From Hydromicrobium sp964415365 (GTDB lineage: Bacteria > Actinomycetota > Humimicrobiia > Humimicrobiales > Humimicrobiaceae): a DNA stretch of 64,000 nt. The stretch spans positions 33,853 to 97,852 of the forward strand of contig CAYPYW010000005.1 in the NCBI GenBank assembly GCA_964415365.1, given 5' to 3'. A program made the position numbers and the translations under genes. Under the pieces are notes generated by a model. It made no database searches, was not told the origin of the DNA, and worked only from the letters and a program-made list of their open reading frames with translations. Position 1 is the first letter of the stretch. The number at the start of each line of letters is the position of its first letter. Of the stretch, positions 43,532 through 52,768 are shown one piece after another.

Positions 43532-44308
43532 ATGGATAAAAAAATTATAAGTGTTAAAGATGTTATCAAGGTATATAAAATTGGCAGTATAAGAGTAAAG
43601 GCTTTAAGTGGGATTGACCTTGAAGTTAACCAGGGTGAATTCCTGGCTATAATGGGGCCTTCAGGATCGGGAAAATCTACTCTTATGAACATACTGGGCT
43701 GCCTGGACACTCCTACTTCAGGATCATATACATTGGAGGATGAGGATGTTTCTAAATTAAGTGATAATCAGCTGGCGGAGATTAGAAATAAAAAAATCGG
43801 GTTTGTATTTCAAACTTTTAATTTGCTATCCAGAATTAATATCACAGGAAATGTTGAACTTCCCTTAATCTATTCAAAAGGGAAGATACTGGTACACAGG
43901 AAGGATTTGATAGGCGAGGTAATAGATTCTGTTGGGCTGACTGAGTGGGTAAGGCACAGACCTAACGAACTGTCAGGAGGCCAGAGACAGAGAGTGGCAA
44001 TTGCCAGAGCCCTGGTTAATAATCCTGCTGTAATACTTGCGGATGAGCCAACCGGTAATCTGGATTCCAGAACCGGCGAGGAGATAATGGCTATTTTCCA
44101 GAACCTTAACAGGAAGGGTATAACTATTCTCTTTGTAACTCATGAAATAGATCTGGCAAGACATGCCAGGAGAATAATTTATTTAAAAGATGGTATTATA
44201 ACCGGGGGAGAAATTATAGAAAATCCAGTAGATGCACAAAAAAAGCTGGAGAGTATGCCAAAACTGGAAGATAAAATAAACGGTATAGTGGAGAATGCCT
44301 TGATATGA
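43532..44308 (+). CDS. MacB-type ABC transporter ATP-binding protein
   Basis: 258 residues. Walker A GPSGSGKST, Q-loop FQTFNLLSRINITGNVELP, signature LSGGQRQRVAIARAL and Walker B VILADEPTGNLDS are typical of the LolD/MacB class, and the H-loop lies in FVTHEIDLA. It drives the permease encoded next, which overlaps it by four bases (ATGA). The C-terminal 30 residues after the ATPase core are extra. The substrate is unknown; family members export antibiotics, peptides or lipoproteins. Confidence 0.92.
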   Translation: MDKKIISVKDVIKVYKIGSIRVKALSGIDLEVNQGEFLAIMGPSGSGKSTLMNILGCLDTPTSGSYTLEDEDVSKLSDNQLAEIRNKKIGFVFQTFNLLSRINITGNVELPLIYSKGKILVHRKDLIGEVIDSVGLTEWVRHRPNELSGGQRQRVAIARALVNNPAVILADEPTGNLDSRTGEEIMAIFQNLNRKGITILFVTHEIDLARHARRIIYLKDGIITGGEIIENPVDAQKKLESMPKLEDKINGIVENALI

Positions 44309-45648
44309 GAAGGATATTTGAGAATATAAAAATTGCTTTTAAGTCTCTGGCTTTAAATAAGCTAAGAGCATTTCTGACAATGCTTGGAATTATAATTGGG
44401 GTAGGTTCTGTAGTTGCAGTTATGTCAATAGGTGCGGGTGCTGAAGCTTCCATAACTGAAAACATACAGAGCATGGGTACCAACGTCATTACCATTACTC
44501 CAGGTAGAGAACAGGCATTTACGGGTAATAGAGAGGTAGCTACAGCTGGATCCAATACAAGTCGGTCAAGTAGTGTAGAAGTCAGGAGCGAGTCACCGGA
44601 TGGAGGGCAGCAGGGAGGTGGCTTTATTGGTGGATTTGAAAGCGAGGAAGAGGATGAAGATATAGTAGCAGGAGATTTATATCTGGAAGATGCCGAAGCT
44701 CTTGAAGAGAAAGCGAGTTTGCTGAATGAAGTAGTTCCCGTTTTATCGGGAGGAAATGTCACTTTTTCTTATTTAAGCTGGAGCGGAAGTGTTAATGTAA
44801 CTGCAACTTCAGAGGATTATCTGGATTATGCAGGCTATGAATTGGAAAAGGGTAACTTCTTTACTGGTGGTGATGTTTCTAATTCATCAAATGTAGCTGT
44901 TCTTGGATATAATGTGGTAACCGATTATTTTGGGAAAACCAATCCTATAGGTGAGGAGGTAAAAATAAATGGAAAGAAATTTATAGTAATAGGAATCCTG
45001 GAGTCGGTTGGATATACTTTTGGTATGAGTCCGGATAGTTCTGTTTACATTCCTGTTACAACTGCTCAAAATAAATTATATGGTACTGATACTGTTAATC
45101 AAATTCTGGCAGAGGTTAAGAGTGAAGAAGTTATGGACGAAGCTACAGAGGAAGCAAAATCTATATTGAGAACTCAGCACCATATTTTAGCTGGAGAAAG
45201 TAGTGATTTTGAAATAAGCAGTTCCACTCAGCTCCTGGAAATGGCAAGTACAGTTACTGATACTATGGTTATCCTGCTGTCCAGTATTGCTGGTATTTCG
45301 CTTTTAGTAGGAGGTATTGGTATCATGAATATTATGTTTGTATCTGTGACCGAAAGAACCAGAGAAATCGGAATAAGAAAGGCAATAGGTGCCAAGAACA
45401 GAGACATACTGGTGCAATTCCTTACTGAGAGTATAGTGTTGAGCTTATCAGGCGGCATTGTAGGAATAGGATTGGCAGGCCTTATAACTAAAGTTTTGAG
45501 CACTTTTACCGATTTGAGTTCACTGATCACTGCTTCTCCCGTAATTCTGGCTTTGTCTTTTTCTACAATAATAGGTCTGGTTTTTGGTATTTTTCCGGCT
45601 ATGCGTGCGGCAAAACTTAATCCTATTGATTCGTTAAGACACGAATAA
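44305..45648 (+). CDS. MacB-type ABC transporter permease (MacB_PCD plus FtsX domain)
   Basis: 447 residues. The first membrane helix is in LNKLRAFLTMLGIIIGVGSVVAV; the periplasmic MacB_PCD domain (about 45-310) has an acidic insert ESEEEDEDIVAGD; then three helices form the FtsX domain, with GGIGIMNIMFVSVTERTREIGIRKAIGA, the coupling motif. It overlaps the ATPase gene by four bases, ATGA. ATPase and permease are separate genes here, unlike the fused E. coli MacB. The whole unit probably acts as a mechanotransmission pump. Confidence 0.9.
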   Translation: MRRIFENIKIAFKSLALNKLRAFLTMLGIIIGVGSVVAVMSIGAGAEASITENIQSMGTNVITITPGREQAFTGNREVATAGSNTSRSSSVEVRSESPDGGQQGGGFIGGFESEEEDEDIVAGDLYLEDAEALEEKASLLNEVVPVLSGGNVTFSYLSWSGSVNVTATSEDYLDYAGYELEKGNFFTGGDVSNSSNVAVLGYNVVTDYFGKTNPIGEEVKINGKKFIVIGILESVGYTFGMSPDSSVYIPVTTAQNKLYGTDTVNQILAEVKSEEVMDEATEEAKSILRTQHHILAGESSDFEISSSTQLLEMASTVTDTMVILLSSIAGISLLVGGIGIMNIMFVSVTERTREIGIRKAIGAKNRDILVQFLTESIVLSLSGGIVGIGLAGLITKVLSTFTDLSSLITASPVILALSFSTIIGLVFGIFPAMRAAKLNPIDSLRHE

Positions 45649-45715
45649 TCTGATCTGGATTTATTTTTAACCTTTTAACGTATAAAATAATTATAAAAAA
45701 TAAGAGTTTTTTAAA

Positions 45716-46393
45716 ATGAAAATATTAATAATAGAAGATGAGAAAATAGTAGCCGATAATCTAAGAGAAGGCCTGGAGCAGCACAGGTTTACGGTAGATG
45801 TTGCATATAACGCCCAGGATGGATACCATCTGATCGAAGATTATGATTATGATATTATAATACTGGATCTAATGCTCCCTGACATGGCAGGAGAGGATTT
45901 ATGCCGTAGGATAAGAACAGAAAAGAGAGGCAGTTTTATACTGATGCTCACTGCTAAAAAGCAGATAGAGAATATAGTGGAAGGTTTAAATTGTGGTGCT
46001 GATGATTACCTTACCAAACCATTTGAATTTTCTGAGCTTCTTGCCAGAATAAGAGCACTTCTGAGGAGAACTTCAAAAAATAAGGAAAATATACTGGGCA
46101 TCTCCGATTTAAAGATGGATCTGGACAGGGAGCAAGTGTTTATAGGGGAAAAAGAAATAAAGCTTACCAAAAAAGAATTTATGATTTTAGAGTATCTTTT
46201 AAGATATGAAGGGCAGCTAATCAGCAGAAATCAAATACTCGAGCATGCCTGGGACAGAAATGTGGATATATTTACTAATATAGTGGATACTCATATTAAA
46301 AATTTAAGAAGAAAGTTAGGTAAATCAGGTAAGCTTATTGAGACTGTGTATGGTTCGGGATATAGAATCCTGGATAGAAAGACGAATAAATAA
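45716..46393 (+). CDS. Response regulator, OmpR/PhoB family
   Basis: 225 residues. The receiver domain has E7, D8 and the phospho-acceptor D51 (IIILDLMLPD), and K in DDYLTKPFE. The winged-helix DNA-binding domain is at the C-terminus (FMILEYLLRYEGQLISRNQILEHAWD ... VDTHIKNLRRKLG). It pairs with the histidine kinase 23 bases downstream and probably controls the efflux operon just upstream. No Shine-Dalgarno site is clear, so it may be poorly translated or leaderless. Confidence 0.93.
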   Translation: MKILIIEDEKIVADNLREGLEQHRFTVDVAYNAQDGYHLIEDYDYDIIILDLMLPDMAGEDLCRRIRTEKRGSFILMLTAKKQIENIVEGLNCGADDYLTKPFEFSELLARIRALLRRTSKNKENILGISDLKMDLDREQVFIGEKEIKLTKKEFMILEYLLRYEGQLISRNQILEHAWDRNVDIFTNIVDTHIKNLRRKLGKSGKLIETVYGSGYRILDRKTNK

Positions 46394-46416
46394 TTAAAAT
46401 CCGGAAGGTGAGTTAA

Positions 46417-47580
46417 TTGAAATTAACGCTCAAGAGCAAAATACTGATATGGTTTGGAGTTATTATACTTATTTCTTTTATACTTTATGGATTTCTGATT
46501 TTCTTTGTTTATAATTATAATCTGAGAGGTGAAAGGTACACAGTCGCTCTGAGCGAACACCCTGGAGTTGATGATGTAATAATTGAGCGTCTGAGAGAGT
46601 TAAATAAGTCCGAACCATTTGGGGCACCACCAAAATTGACCGTATTACCGCCAGGATTATTCATGAGAATATTTTTTACAATAACAGGGGGTGTCCTGGC
46701 AATTATAATCATAGCAGTATCTGGCGGTTTTTTAGTTTTGAGGAAGATGCTGGGCCAGATTGGTTTCATAACCAGAAACGTAAAAGAAATTGATGAAAAA
46801 AGGCTACATCTGAGATTAAATCTTAAAGGAAAAGATGCTATTTCAAACATGGCCCAGGTATTTGACAGTATGCTGGATAAAATTGAGGCATCATTTAAAA
46901 AGCAAAAGCAATTTATCCATAATGCCTCTCATGAAATAAATACTCCTCTTACAATAATAAAAACAAAAATAGATGTATTGAAGCAGAAAAAACGTGTTAC
47001 TAAAGAAGATTATAAGAAGACTATAGAACTGATTAATAGTGAAGTTATGAGATTATCCAAGATTACTGAAGAGCTACTTGTTTTATCCAACCTTGACGAA
47101 AATGGAAATCGTGCAGGGTTTATTACTGTTGATATGAAGAAAATTTTAGATAAAATGCTGAAATTATTTGAGAATCAAATTGACTCAAAGGAACTCAAAC
47201 TTAAAATAAACTTCAGTGGTAAATTTGAAGTTCTGGGAAATAATATACAGCTTGAACAGCTTTTATTTAATCTTATTGACAACGCTATAAAATACAGCAT
47301 TCCTGGAAGAGAATTAATAATAAGTCTTGTCAACGATAAAAGCGGCAAGCTATTAATTTTTGGTATTACCAACACAAGTGCTATCATGAAAGAAGAAGAG
47401 CTCCCCTATATTTTTGACCGGTTCTACAAAACTTCTACTGTAACTGGGGTAAGAGGTTTTGGTCTGGGACTTTCCATAAGTAAAAGGATTGTAGAAAATC
47501 ATAGAGGTAAAATAAAGGTAGACTATAATAAGGAAAAGAAAGAAGTAACATTTAAAGTATTATTGCCATTATTTATTTAA
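46417..47580 (+). CDS. Sensor histidine kinase
   Basis: 387 residues. Two membrane helices (about 9-30 and 88-110) bracket a small extracellular loop of about 55 residues; a HAMP domain follows, then the H-box with H172 (HNASHEINTPLTII), N-box (LEQLLFNLIDNAIKYS), F-box (PYIFDRFYK) and GFGLGLSISKRIVENH. The start is TTG, supported by GGAAGGTGAG. The small sensor loop (RYTVALSEHPGVDD...) suggests an envelope or membrane-stress signal rather than a large ligand. It partners with the response regulator upstream. Confidence 0.93.
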   Translation: MKLTLKSKILIWFGVIILISFILYGFLIFFVYNYNLRGERYTVALSEHPGVDDVIIERLRELNKSEPFGAPPKLTVLPPGLFMRIFFTITGGVLAIIIIAVSGGFLVLRKMLGQIGFITRNVKEIDEKRLHLRLNLKGKDAISNMAQVFDSMLDKIEASFKKQKQFIHNASHEINTPLTIIKTKIDVLKQKKRVTKEDYKKTIELINSEVMRLSKITEELLVLSNLDENGNRAGFITVDMKKILDKMLKLFENQIDSKELKLKINFSGKFEVLGNNIQLEQLLFNLIDNAIKYSIPGRELIISLVNDKSGKLLIFGITNTSAIMKEEELPYIFDRFYKTSTVTGVRGFGLGLSISKRIVENHRGKIKVDYNKEKKEVTFKVLLPLFI

Positions 47581-47662
47581 GAACAGGAATCTCTTTTCTC
47601 CAGTTTTTCTCCATTTTTAAGTTATATAATTGTGAATCATTATTTAAAAAAGGGAGAATGTT

Positions 47663-48013
47663 GTGCAGCAAATGGTAAGACCCGGCGGTTTTTCTATTAT
47701 ATTCAGATTACTCGGGTATTTGCCCTATGTAGCTATAGGCTTGCTGGTTATTGCCATAGCGTTGTGGGTTGTATTCGGGATTAAAAAGTTAAGGTGGACA
47801 AAGATACTGGCAATAATTTTAACTGTACTGGTAGTCATAACCGGTGTATCAAGTCTGGGAACTTTGTTTCTGGGAAGATCTGGAGGAGGATTTCCTTCCA
47901 ATGGGTCCCCTCCGAATGGAGAGCAGTTTCAAGAGTTTGAAGATAGAGGAGATTCAGGAGTGGAAGAGAGTGCTTACAGTAATATTATAAATAATATGGA
48001 AGTAGTAATCTGA
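47663..48013 (+). CDS. Small two-helix membrane protein of the efflux/two-component locus
   Basis: 116 residues. Two membrane helices (about 15-38 and 47-70) are followed by a flexible, acidic, glycine/proline/serine-rich tail (GRSGGGFPSNGSPPNGEQF). I recognise no family. GGGAGA lies at a good distance from GTG 47663. The terminator at 48030 follows, so the gene closes this locus. It may modulate the kinase or the pump, but that is only guilt by position. Confidence 0.6.
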   Translation: MQQMVRPGGFSIIFRLLGYLPYVAIGLLVIAIALWVVFGIKKLRWTKILAIILTVLVVITGVSSLGTLFLGRSGGGFPSNGSPPNGEQFQEFEDRGDSGVEESAYSNIINNMEVVI

Positions 48014-48029
48014 AACATAAATAGTATTC

Positions 48030-48109
48030 AATAGAGTCAGTAATTTAATAATTGTGTTGGCAGTTAATTGCTATACAATATTTTAAATTATTTGACTCTA
48101 TTTTTTTTT
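48030..48109 (+). terminator. Terminator at the end of the efflux locus
   Basis: AATAGAGTCA (48030-48039) pairs perfectly with TGACTCTATT (48093-48102), and a run of T bases continues to 48109. The AT-rich interior (TAATTTAA with TTAAATTA) can extend the stem. Confidence 0.8.
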
Positions 48110-48184
48110 GCAATGAAGTGTTGTCTTAAAAAAATCATTTAATTCCTGCCCTGAAATTATAATTAAAAGATAATTTAAAAATAT

Positions 48185-48221
48185 ATTGCATAATATTTAA
48201 TTATTATGTATAATATGCAAT
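48185..48221 (+). promoter_or_regulatory. arg operon promoter framed by inverted repeats (probable ArgR operator)
   Basis: TTGCAT (48186-48191) and TATAAT (48209-48214) are 17 bases apart, a strong promoter. ATTGCATA (48185-48192) and TATGCAAT (48214-48221) are exact inverted copies that cover both hexamers; TATGTAT followed by ATGCAAT also resembles an ARG box half pair. The operon encodes ArgR, so arginine-dependent repression at this site is likely. Confidence 0.65.
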
Positions 48222-48256
48222 CAAAACCAGAGGTATAAAAACTGGAAGGTATGAGT

Positions 48257-49321
48257 ATGAAAAATATAATTAAAGTGGGAATTGTAGGGGGATCCGGATT
48301 TACAGGGCTGGAACTGATTAAAGTATTGAGCAGACATAAATATGTTGATATTAGTTTTGTAACTTCCAGGACCTATAAAAATTTAGCTGTAAGCGAGGTT
48401 TTTCCATCATATGTCGATAAGGGAGGTACTAAACTTGTTTTTATAGAGGAAGCTAAAGAAAATGATTTAGGGAATATCGATGTTATTTTCCTGTGCCTTC
48501 CTCCGCTTAAATCAATGAAGTATCTGAAAGGGATATTCAGTGATTATGATTTTAAAGTTATAGATGTTGGATCAGATTTCAGGTTAAAAAATCCCGATGA
48601 TTATAAGTACTGGTATGGAGCCGAACACATAATGAAAGACAAGCTCTCTGATTTTGTGTACGGTCTTCCGGAAGTAAATAAGGAAAAGATAAAGGAAAGT
48701 AAGTATGTGGCCAATCCAGGATGCTATCCCACTTCTATTCTTCTGGGGCTTGCTCCGGTTGTAAAAAGCGGGGTTAATATAACTGATATATACATTGATT
48801 CCAAATCAGGAATCAGCGGTGCCGGAAGAAAGCTGGTGGATGAATATCTTTTTACTAGCATTGATAATAACTTCTATGCATATTCCGCTGTGGGACACAG
48901 GCATACAGGGGAGATAGAGCAGGAAATTGAAAGTATTTCCGGGAAGAAATTTAAAATAAGCTTTACCCCTCACCTTCTTCCGGTAAACAGGGGTATATTC
49001 ACCTCCATATATTGTAAGATTGGTGGAGCAGTAGAAGAAAGTGATGTAGAGGAAAAAATATATGATTTATTTGAAAAATTCTACGGGAATCTTCCCTTTG
49101 TTAAATTTACGGGTACTGAAATGCCGCAGCTTAGAGATGTGGTAGGGACTAATATGTGTCTTATAGGTTTTAATCTCGACGGAAGGACCGGTACACTGAA
49201 GATATTCAGCGTAATTGATAATCTCCTTAAAGGTGCTGCAGGACAGGCGGTTCAAAATATGAATATAATGATGGGTTTTGATGAGAAAGAAGGATTAAAT
49301 TTTAATGGAATATTTTCATAA
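48257..49321 (+). CDS. argC: N-acetyl-gamma-glutamyl-phosphate reductase
   Basis: 354 residues from ATG 48257. The NADP site is KVGIVGGSGFTGLELIKVL, the catalytic cysteine lies in VANPGCYPTSILLGLAP, and SGISGAGRK and HRHTGEIEQEI complete the active site. It reduces N-acetylglutamyl phosphate to the semialdehyde, step three of arginine synthesis. GGAAGG is well spaced for ATG 48257 and too near for ATG 48251. It is the first gene of the arg operon. Confidence 0.97.
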   Translation: MKNIIKVGIVGGSGFTGLELIKVLSRHKYVDISFVTSRTYKNLAVSEVFPSYVDKGGTKLVFIEEAKENDLGNIDVIFLCLPPLKSMKYLKGIFSDYDFKVIDVGSDFRLKNPDDYKYWYGAEHIMKDKLSDFVYGLPEVNKEKIKESKYVANPGCYPTSILLGLAPVVKSGVNITDIYIDSKSGISGAGRKLVDEYLFTSIDNNFYAYSAVGHRHTGEIEQEIESISGKKFKISFTPHLLPVNRGIFTSIYCKIGGAVEESDVEEKIYDLFEKFYGNLPFVKFTGTEMPQLRDVVGTNMCLIGFNLDGRTGTLKIFSVIDNLLKGAAGQAVQNMNIMMGFDEKEGLNFNGIFS

Positions 49322-49353
49322 CCAATATTTAGATGAAAAGAAGGGGTTTTAAG

Positions 49354-50598
49354 GTGGACAGTAGCTACAGTAAAAATAATGCCGATTTTAGTATTATAGA
49401 TGGCGGGACTATAACCAGTGTTCCGGGTTTTTATGCTTCTGCCTGTCGTTGTGGTCTGAAGGGGTCAGGGAAACAGGATATCTGCATAATATATACTCCT
49501 GAAGGCAGTACCTGCAGCGGGGTCTTTACTACCAATAAATTCCTGGCGGCACCGGTTGTAGTTACAAAAGATCAGCTCAAAAAAAATGGAAATATAAAAG
49601 CCATTGTTGTAAACAGCGGTATTGCCAATGCCTGCACAGGACAACCGGGATATGGAGATGCAATAAAAACTATTGAGGTTGCAGGCCAGTACCTGGGAAT
49701 TGATAAGGAAAATATACTTGTTTCATCAACGGGAGTGATTGGAAAGCAATTGCCTATGGATAAGATAGAGGAAGGTATAAAACAATGTTCGGCTAAATTA
49801 AGCATTACCGGGGGACATAGTGCCGCAGAAGCCATACTTACAACTGATCTGATTGCCAAGGAGATAGCGGTAAGTATTAAGATTGAAGGTGGTAAAGATA
49901 TAGTAATAGGCGGCATTGCTAAAGGTTCCGGGATGGTAGAGCCCCATATGGCTACATTGCTCTCCTTTATAACTACCAATGTTAAGATACCAAAAAAACT
50001 TCTGGACAGGATACTTTTAGAGGAAGCAGAAGGCAGCTTTAACAGTATAACTATTGATGGATGCCAGAGTACAAATGATATGATAATAGTTATGGCTAAT
50101 TCTGAAAGCGGTGTGTATTTAGAAAATGAAGAGAGTAAGTATTATAAGGAGTTCAAAAGTGCTTTTTCTTATGTAATGAAGGATCTGGCCAGGAAAATAG
50201 TCCTGGATGGTGAAGGGGCAACTAAGTTGATTGAAATAAAGGTGGTAAATGCAAAGAGTAAGGTTGATGCAAAGAAACTGGCTATGGGAGTTGCAAACTC
50301 TAATTTATTTAAGACTGCCATGTTTGGGCAGGACCTGAACTGGGGAAGGATAAATTCAGCACTTGGCTCGGTTAATTGTGATTTTAATCCGGAAAAGGTT
50401 GATATATATATAAGTGATGTTTTGATCGTAAAAAATGGCATGGGAGCTGAATTTGAAAGTACTTATGCTGATAAACTTATGAAAGAAAAAGAAGTAAAAT
50501 TTAAGGTGGATTTGAATTATGGTAACGAGGAATTCAGTGTTTTAACCACAGATTTATCATTTGATTATGTAAAAATTAATGCCTTGTACAGGACATGA
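49354..50598 (+). CDS. argJ: Bifunctional glutamate N-acetyltransferase / ornithine acetyltransferase
   Basis: About 414 residues. The self-cleavage site is in MVEPHMATLLSF, where the threonine of ATLL becomes the nucleophile of the beta chain. VVNSGIANACTG and STGVIGKQLPM are family motifs. ArgJ recycles the acetyl group from N-acetylornithine to glutamate, and bifunctional forms also use acetyl-CoA, which fits the absence of argA here. GTG 49354 has AAGAAGGGG at good spacing; ATG 49333 in frame is an alternative without a ribosome-binding site. Confidence 0.96.
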   Translation: MDSSYSKNNADFSIIDGGTITSVPGFYASACRCGLKGSGKQDICIIYTPEGSTCSGVFTTNKFLAAPVVVTKDQLKKNGNIKAIVVNSGIANACTGQPGYGDAIKTIEVAGQYLGIDKENILVSSTGVIGKQLPMDKIEEGIKQCSAKLSITGGHSAAEAILTTDLIAKEIAVSIKIEGGKDIVIGGIAKGSGMVEPHMATLLSFITTNVKIPKKLLDRILLEEAEGSFNSITIDGCQSTNDMIIVMANSESGVYLENEESKYYKEFKSAFSYVMKDLARKIVLDGEGATKLIEIKVVNAKSKVDAKKLAMGVANSNLFKTAMFGQDLNWGRINSALGSVNCDFNPEKVDIYISDVLIVKNGMGAEFESTYADKLMKEKEVKFKVDLNYGNEEFSVLTTDLSFDYVKINALYRT

Positions 50599-50644
50599 TT
50601 ACAGGTGTTATTATCAATAGGAATTACAGGAGAAATAAACAAAA

Positions 50645-51565
50645 ATGACGTATTTGAAAGAAGATAAAGGAAAGGAAACAGTGGAATTATATATGAATAA
50701 AGTCAAGGTGCTGTTGGAGTCACTACCATATATAAAGGAGTATTTTGACAAAATAGTGGTGGTAAAAATTGGTGGCAGCATGATAGAAGATGACAGTATC
50801 ATACAGAGTGTTCTGGATGATTTAATTCTTATGAAATATGTGGGAATAAAAGTAGTTCTGATACACGGCGGTGGCAAGCAGATTAATGAACTGGCAATAG
50901 AAAAAGGAATAAAACCTGAATTTGTAGATGGCCTGAGGGTTACCGGCAAAGATTCCATAGAGATCGTAAAAATGGTTCTGATTGGGAATATAAATACGAA
51001 AATAGTGTCTTTTCTTAATAAACATGGAAATGCAGCCATAGGGATATCGGGAAATGATGCCGGTTTTATAAAATGCCATAAAAAAGAGTATAAAAAAGAT
51101 GGAAAGAATATAGATTTAGGATTCGTGGGTGAGATTGATAGTATTAATTCCGAATTTCTAAACAATATCCTGCATAGCGGTTATGTACCGGTTATAGCAA
51201 CTCTGGGAGTGGATGATAAGAGCAATATATATAATATAAATGCTGATACCTGTGCAGCCGATATAACAATTTCACTCAATGCCAAGAAAATGATTCTGCT
51301 TACCGATGTAGATGGGATTATGGAGAAAAGTAGTGAAGGGAATAAATTAATATCAAAGCTGACTTTGGGCCAGTGCATGGAGCTTATAGAATCAGGCAAG
51401 ATAAGTTCCGGGATGATTCCCAAGGTGAAGGCATGTATGGATGCATTGGAGAATGGGGCAGAGAGGACTCATATACTGAACGGCACTAAGAAACACTCCA
51501 TACTTGTAGAAATATTTACAGACAAAGGTATAGGGACAATGATAACCAGCAGGGAGGTAGAGTGA
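50645..51565 (+). CDS. argB: Acetylglutamate kinase
   Basis: 306 residues. VVVKIGGSMIED and VLIHGGGKQINELA are the ATP and substrate loops; GNDAGFIK, NINADTCAADI, LLTDVDGIME and SSGMIPKVKACMDAL complete the amino-acid-kinase fold. An N-terminal helix (about 10-25) of the kind found in hexameric, arginine-inhibited forms is present, so feedback by arginine is likely. CAGGAGAA precedes ATG. Confidence 0.97.
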   Translation: MTYLKEDKGKETVELYMNKVKVLLESLPYIKEYFDKIVVVKIGGSMIEDDSIIQSVLDDLILMKYVGIKVVLIHGGGKQINELAIEKGIKPEFVDGLRVTGKDSIEIVKMVLIGNINTKIVSFLNKHGNAAIGISGNDAGFIKCHKKEYKKDGKNIDLGFVGEIDSINSEFLNNILHSGYVPVIATLGVDDKSNIYNINADTCAADITISLNAKKMILLTDVDGIMEKSSEGNKLISKLTLGQCMELIESGKISSGMIPKVKACMDALENGAERTHILNGTKKHSILVEIFTDKGIGTMITSREVE

Positions 51566-52767
51566 CAATGGATAAAAATATAGAAATATTTGACATGGGA
51601 AATAAATATCTAATGTCCACATACAGTAGACTTCCTGTAGCATTTGTAAAGGCTAAAATGCAATACCTGTGGGATACGGAAGGCAGCAAATACCTTGACT
51701 TTATAGCGGGTTATGGGTGTCTGAATGTAGGACACAGTAATAAATTTGTGGTAAGTGCGTTGAAGAAACAGATTGGGAAAATCATACAGCCCTCTAATGT
51801 TTATTACAGTCAACCCCAGGTAATGCTGGCAAAAAGGCTGTGTGAAATTACTGGATTTGGAGAGAAAGTGTTCTTTGCTAACAGCGGTACTGAATCTATT
51901 GAGGGAGCAATAAAACTGGCAAGGAAGTATTCCACTGATAACTATAGTTCTTCCCGGTACGAAATAATCACATTCAAAAAGGCATTTCATGGAAGAACAC
52001 TGGGAGCACTTGCCGCTACCGCGCGATCAGAAAAGCAAAAGTTATTCGAGCCGCTGCTTGCAGGATTTAAGTATGCCGAATTAAATGATATGGATTCGGT
52101 AAAAGCTTTAATAGGCGAAAATACATGTGCTATTATGCTGGAACCGGTTCAGGGTGAGGGCGGAGTTTATCCTGCAGGTAAGGAATTTATGAAAAACTTA
52201 AGGGATATATGCAGTGAAAAAAACATATTGCTTATTCTGGACGAAATACAGACGGGATTCGGCAGAACCGGGAGCATGTTTGCCTACCAGAATTATGGTA
52301 TTTATCCTGATATCCTGGTAGTTGCAAAGAGCCTTGGTGGAGGAATGCCTATAGGAGCAATTATTTCCACGGATAAAATAAGTGCCAGTTTTGGACCCGG
52401 AACACATGGTTCAACTTTTGGAGGTAATGCTGCTTCTTGTGCTGCAGGACTGGCAGTACTTGATTATATTAACGAAAACAAACTGGTTGAAAGGTCCGGA
52501 AAACTGGGCCAGTATTTCATAAAAAAATTGATGAAAGTTAAAGAGAAATATTCGGTAGTAAAGGAAATAAGAGGAATGGGCCTTATGATTGGAATGGAAT
52601 TTAATGAGCCAGTTGCTGAAAGACTGGTAATGGATGCCCTCAAAGATAAACTGGTTATTAATAAAGTATCAAGCAGCACATTAAGGTTTCTGCCAACACT
52701 GGTAATAACCAGAAGGAACATAGATATACTTATAAAATGGCTGGATTCGAAAATAAAGGAGATATGA
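51562..52767 (+). CDS. argD: Acetylornithine aminotransferase
   Basis: About 401 residues of class III aminotransferase. NSGTESIEGAIKLAR, FHGRTLGALAAT, LILDEIQTGFGRTG and the PLP-lysine motif VVAKSLGGGMPIGA are all present. It makes N-acetylornithine from the semialdehyde using glutamate. The GTG overlaps the argB stop by four bases; an ATG six bases on (51568) is also well placed behind GGGAGG. Confidence 0.96.
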   Translation: MTMDKNIEIFDMGNKYLMSTYSRLPVAFVKAKMQYLWDTEGSKYLDFIAGYGCLNVGHSNKFVVSALKKQIGKIIQPSNVYYSQPQVMLAKRLCEITGFGEKVFFANSGTESIEGAIKLARKYSTDNYSSSRYEIITFKKAFHGRTLGALAATARSEKQKLFEPLLAGFKYAELNDMDSVKALIGENTCAIMLEPVQGEGGVYPAGKEFMKNLRDICSEKNILLILDEIQTGFGRTGSMFAYQNYGIYPDILVVAKSLGGGMPIGAIISTDKISASFGPGTHGSTFGGNAASCAAGLAVLDYINENKLVERSGKLGQYFIKKLMKVKEKYSVVKEIRGMGLMIGMEFNEPVAERLVMDALKDKLVINKVSSSTLRFLPTLVITRRNIDILIKWLDSKIKEI

Positions 52768-52768
52768 G

